Positions 62,301 to 64,000 of a DNA stretch of 64,000 bases are shown in pieces (the first letter of the stretch is position 1; each line of letters opens with the position of its first letter). Position numbers and translations under genes: made by a program. The notes beneath the pieces were generated by a model, which was given only the letters and a program-made list of their open reading frames with translations, had not been told where the DNA came from and did no database searches. This stretch comes from QHXW01 sp963768075 (lineage in GTDB: Bacteria > Acidobacteriota > Terriglobia > Bryobacterales > Bryobacteraceae), in NCBI GenBank assembly GCA_963768075.1, contig CAVYHD010000051.1, positions 186,001 through 250,000 of the forward strand. The letters are read 5' to 3'.

Positions 62301-63962
62301 GCGCCACTTTCAGGTGTCGGCCCGGGTTTGGTGAACGTCGTTGCGTCCGGCACGGCAGGCGCCGGCACGCCAAACTCCGCTTCCGGTCTGGCCAACGGAG
62401 TTTACTCGGCGACCATCGCGATCCAATCGGCGAATTCGCTGCCACAGTTTATCAACATCCCGGTGACCTTGACGGTTGGCTCTTCCAGCTTCGCCTTGCG
62501 GCAAGTTTTTCCCCACATCGCGTCCGACAGTCAGTGGCACACCGACATTTTCGTGCTGAATGCCAGCAGCGCGCCGGCAACCTTCAGTCTCGTATTCCAC
62601 ACCGATACCGGGGCTCCGCTGGCTCTCGACGGAAATCCCCAAACCAGCGATGTGACGCTTCCGGCCAACGGTATCGCGTTCTTCCGGACATCGCCGCCCT
62701 CAACTCCAAATGAAGGCTGGGCGGAGCTCGATTCCAACGCGCCGCTATCTGGTGTGGTCGTGTTCGGCCGGCAAGGCACAGACGGCAGCTATTACGAGGC
62801 GTCGGTGCCTCTCAGTCCAGCTTATTCTTCGTTCACTGTGCCGTTCGATGAAACAGAATCTCCACTGGGCACGCCGTTCATCGACGGATTTGCGGCCACT
62901 AATACGGATTCCGTCAATGCCACGCGAATCGTCTGCACGGCATTCGACAGCAGTGGTAACGTCCTGAGCTCCGGGTTGCAGGTTGGGCCGCTGAATCCTT
63001 TGCAGCACATCGAGTTTCTCATCGACCAGCAGTTTGGGCCTTCGCTGGCAGGGCAGCGCGGCACGCTATCCTGTCAGGCCGATACGCTGGTGGCGGCGGT
63101 GGAGCTCCGTGCCATTTCGTCCTCTCCGGCTGTCAGTTCGATGCCGGTATTCCCAAGTTCGACGGTTGTATCGGGTAATGCCGGGACCATGATCTTTCCC
63201 CACATCGCCTCCGACAGCCAATGGAACACGGATATCTTCGTGATGAATCCCAGCCGCACACCGGCGACTTTCAGCCTCGTTTTCCACATCGACAATGGGA
63301 CGGGCCTGACTCTCGTTGGAAGTCCCCAAACCTACAACGTGGTACTGCCGCCCAATGGGCTTGCGTTTTTCCGCACCTCTCCCACATTGACTTCCAACGA
63401 CGGCTGGGCGGAAGTGGATTCCGCTACACCTCTATCCGGAGTGGTCGTATACGGCCGGCACGGCGATGATGGCAGGTATTATGAGGCTTCTGCGTCTCTC
63501 AGTGCCCCTTACACGGGCTTCACGGTGCCATTCGATGAAACACAATCCCCGCTGGCCTCGCCGTTCGTCGACGGATTTGCAGTCACCAACACGGAATCCA
63601 GCGCAGGAGCGCAAATCACCTGCACCGCTTACGGCAGCGGCGGCCGGCTCCTCGGTTCGGGGTTCCCGGTGGGCCCGCTGGGCCCTTGGCAGCATACCGA
63701 GTTTCTGGTCGACCAGCAGTTTGGCACTGTACTTGAGGAGAAACGCGGCACTCTGGCGTGCCAGTCCACCACGCCGGTAGGCGCCGTGGAGCTTCGCGCC
63801 ATTTCGTCATCTCCCGCCGTTAGTTCCATGCCGGTCATCCCGAGCGCCGCCGCAAACACAACGCCGGCCGTTGCGACGCCAGGCACCGTGCAGAGAGAGG
63901 CGCCGCCGGTTCCCGGCCACCCCACTCTGGCGCGCCAAACACCGCGCCCGGTTGCCAAGTAG
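59307..63962 (+). CDS. Secreted sedolisin (peptidase S53, pro-kumamolisin) with Ig-like and tandem C-terminal repeats
   Basis: An acid-active serine-carboxyl peptidase of about 1551 residues. The double ATG 59307/59310 has AAGG upstream and begins a signal peptide (ALAVALWMLPGVAWCQ). The open frame continues upstream only through the pseudogene. A pro-kumamolisin activation domain (about 40-190; DYHQWLTPQQFGQRFGFSPADV) precedes the S53 domain. Catalytic residues are Glu298 and Asp302 (DEAYLDVEWA), Asp379 (SSGDSGA) and Ser514 (SGTSAGTPSFAG). After residue 610 come a bacterial Ig-like domain (LSASTTSFPLSGSVQLTASVN), two less clear beta domains, and two copies of a repeat with a 229-residue period. 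There is no membrane anchor, so the protein is likely released or surface-attached. It has its own start 58 bp after the pseudogene. Confidence 0.92.
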   Translation: MMAKVQKWGALAVALWMLPGVAWCQENRLSGLIESRQMTVLPGTMHPLAQARYDQGPADPSQVLRPITLVLKRSAAQQAALARLLQDQQNPASKDYHQWLTPQQFGQRFGFSPADVASVSTWLEAQGFTIVDVPLSRNLIVFSGTVQTAQTAFRTTIHRYLVNGESHFANSGLISLPTALAPLALAVNGLDDFQPKASARPLAKKTPVGPAFTNNTDGSHSLAPADFAVIYDILPMYQVGFTGSGQQIAVIGRCAIGITDVQTFRSTFGLPPNSTQLILAAGSPDPGPNGVQSGDCDEAYLDVEWAGGVATGATIDFIYATDVFYAAQYAVTENTASILTMSFGGCEQNTGASGVSAAFESLAQQANAQGITWIASSGDSGAAACDTAFSPTANEAGSGLAVNFPASIPEVTAVGGTEFNDPSGNYWNSVNGGGGVSALSYIPEIAWNETAPDYGLAASGGGLSVFYRKPSWQTGPGVPSSDNRAVPDVALTAAAHDGYLIFENGKAYIESGTSAGTPSFAGILAILNQYELAKGFQSQTGQGNINPNLYRLSQNAPSAFHDITSGNNIVPCISGTPDCTTGSIGFSAGPAYDLVTGLGSIDASNLISHWANQSVNTTTALSASTTSFPLSGSVQLTASVNAATGSTIPAGTVSFQVGSVPLGSLPLTPSGTSATATLTAYGSQFTFGSDTVTATYSGGPGMNGSSGTAVLNVTQPANMTAIIPTSFPDPVFQQPADADGYTFFFTLTLSEVNGVATSLTKFIFAGSDYSSQIADFFEATAIAPHGSLSAVLRARNVTVPSNTVFQFGGTDANGNAWAQQLSIPFYGPQITAVMSLASLPATIHQDPGASSGCPASQWYQNLVVQELNGHNVQLQRFLTTNSDLSSQIQQYFGSTMLPAYGDLVASICWTAITAPSTVNYEVDGTDDTGQQVAATTSVVFEGPSNTGSVLSVGTRSLTLSVPDALHSTSAQIPVNVGKGQQWVASIFPNNQTTGWLAAAPLSGVGPGLVNVVASGTAGAGTPNSASGLANGVYSATIAIQSANSLPQFINIPVTLTVGSSSFALRQVFPHIASDSQWHTDIFVLNASSAPATFSLVFHTDTGAPLALDGNPQTSDVTLPANGIAFFRTSPPSTPNEGWAELDSNAPLSGVVVFGRQGTDGSYYEASVPLSPAYSSFTVPFDETESPLGTPFIDGFAATNTDSVNATRIVCTAFDSSGNVLSSGLQVGPLNPLQHIEFLIDQQFGPSLAGQRGTLSCQADTLVAAVELRAISSSPAVSSMPVFPSSTVVSGNAGTMIFPHIASDSQWNTDIFVMNPSRTPATFSLVFHIDNGTGLTLVGSPQTYNVVLPPNGLAFFRTSPTLTSNDGWAEVDSATPLSGVVVYGRHGDDGRYYEASASLSAPYTGFTVPFDETQSPLASPFVDGFAVTNTESSAGAQITCTAYGSGGRLLGSGFPVGPLGPWQHTEFLVDQQFGTVLEEKRGTLACQSTTPVGAVELRAISSSPAVSSMPVIPSAAANTTPAVATPGTVQREAPPVPGHPTLARQTPRPVAK
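62508..63848 (+). repeat. Two tandem 229-residue protein repeats in the sedolisin
   Basis: Copy 1 starts at 62508 and copy 2 at 63195, a period of 687 bp. Both begin FPHIASDSQW(H/N)TDIFV(L/M)N, contain PANGIAFFRTSP / PPNGLAFFRTSP and SFTVPFDET / GFTVPFDET, and end VELRAISSSPAVSSMPV. The fold is unknown, presumably beta-rich adhesion or binding modules. Confidence 0.85.
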
Positions 63963-64000
63963 GCTAGCAGGTGGTCGAAATCAAGCTGGATGCTTCCGGC

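Overview
The window looks like a chromosomal segment of an Acidobacteriota bacterium, most likely close to Solibacter/Bryobacterales. This is inferred from the protein families, not from a marker gene. They are three Oar-type TonB-dependent receptors with N-terminal carboxypeptidase-like domains, many exported TPR proteins, two PSCyt/DUF1549-DUF1553 + DUF1501 gene pairs, multihaem cytochromes fused to TPRs, a VWFA protein of the acidobacterial type, several GH29 fucosidases and a sedolisin. The DNA is GC-rich by eye. I found no rRNA, tRNA, CRISPR array, insertion sequence or phage gene.

Layout. 1-4.6 kb (+): 3' part of a TonB-dependent receptor and a TPR protein. 4.8-14 kb (-): a four-gene MdtABC-OprM-type RND efflux operon. 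14.5-23.8 kb (-): TonB receptor, large TPR protein and two GH29 alpha-L-fucosidases in one operon. 24-25 kb (-): a LacI-family regulator. 25-30.3 kb (-): 8-haem TPR-cytochrome, 7-haem cytochrome-TPR and a third GH29 enzyme. 30.4-36.9 kb (+): PSCyt/DUF1549/LamG/DUF1553 protein, DUF1501 protein and a frameshifted VWFA gene. 37-40 kb (-): an exported Gfo/Idh/MocA-like oxidoreductase and a glucoamylase-family hydrolase. 40-45.3 kb: MFS transporter, TPR protein, AraC regulator and an enolase-superfamily enzyme. 45.4-53.6 kb (+): third TonB receptor and a second PSCyt/DUF1501 pair. 53.6-56.6 kb: SDR dehydrogenase with two half-size EamA proteins, then a second enolase-superfamily paralogue. 56.6-64 kb: a small coiled-coil protein, a glycosidase-like gene with about seven frame changes, and a sedolisin with tandem C-terminal repeats.

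How the parts may work together. An identical 13-base LacI-type operator lies upstream of the TonB receptor-TPR-GH29-GH29 operon and in the divergent promoter region between the cytochrome-GH29 operon and the PSCyt-DUF1501 operon. This links both sides of the lacI gene into one probable regulon for a fucosylated glycan. It would combine outer-membrane uptake, three exported fucosidases, and haem-containing exported proteins of unknown role. The MFS transporter, two sugar-acid-dehydratase-like enzymes and the SDR could supply downstream (for example L-fuconate-type) catabolism, but that is inference.

Several genes have good -10 boxes only 12-18 nt before the start codon, suggesting very short or absent 5' leaders. 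Others have strong Shine-Dalgarno sequences. I used both signals to correct starts.
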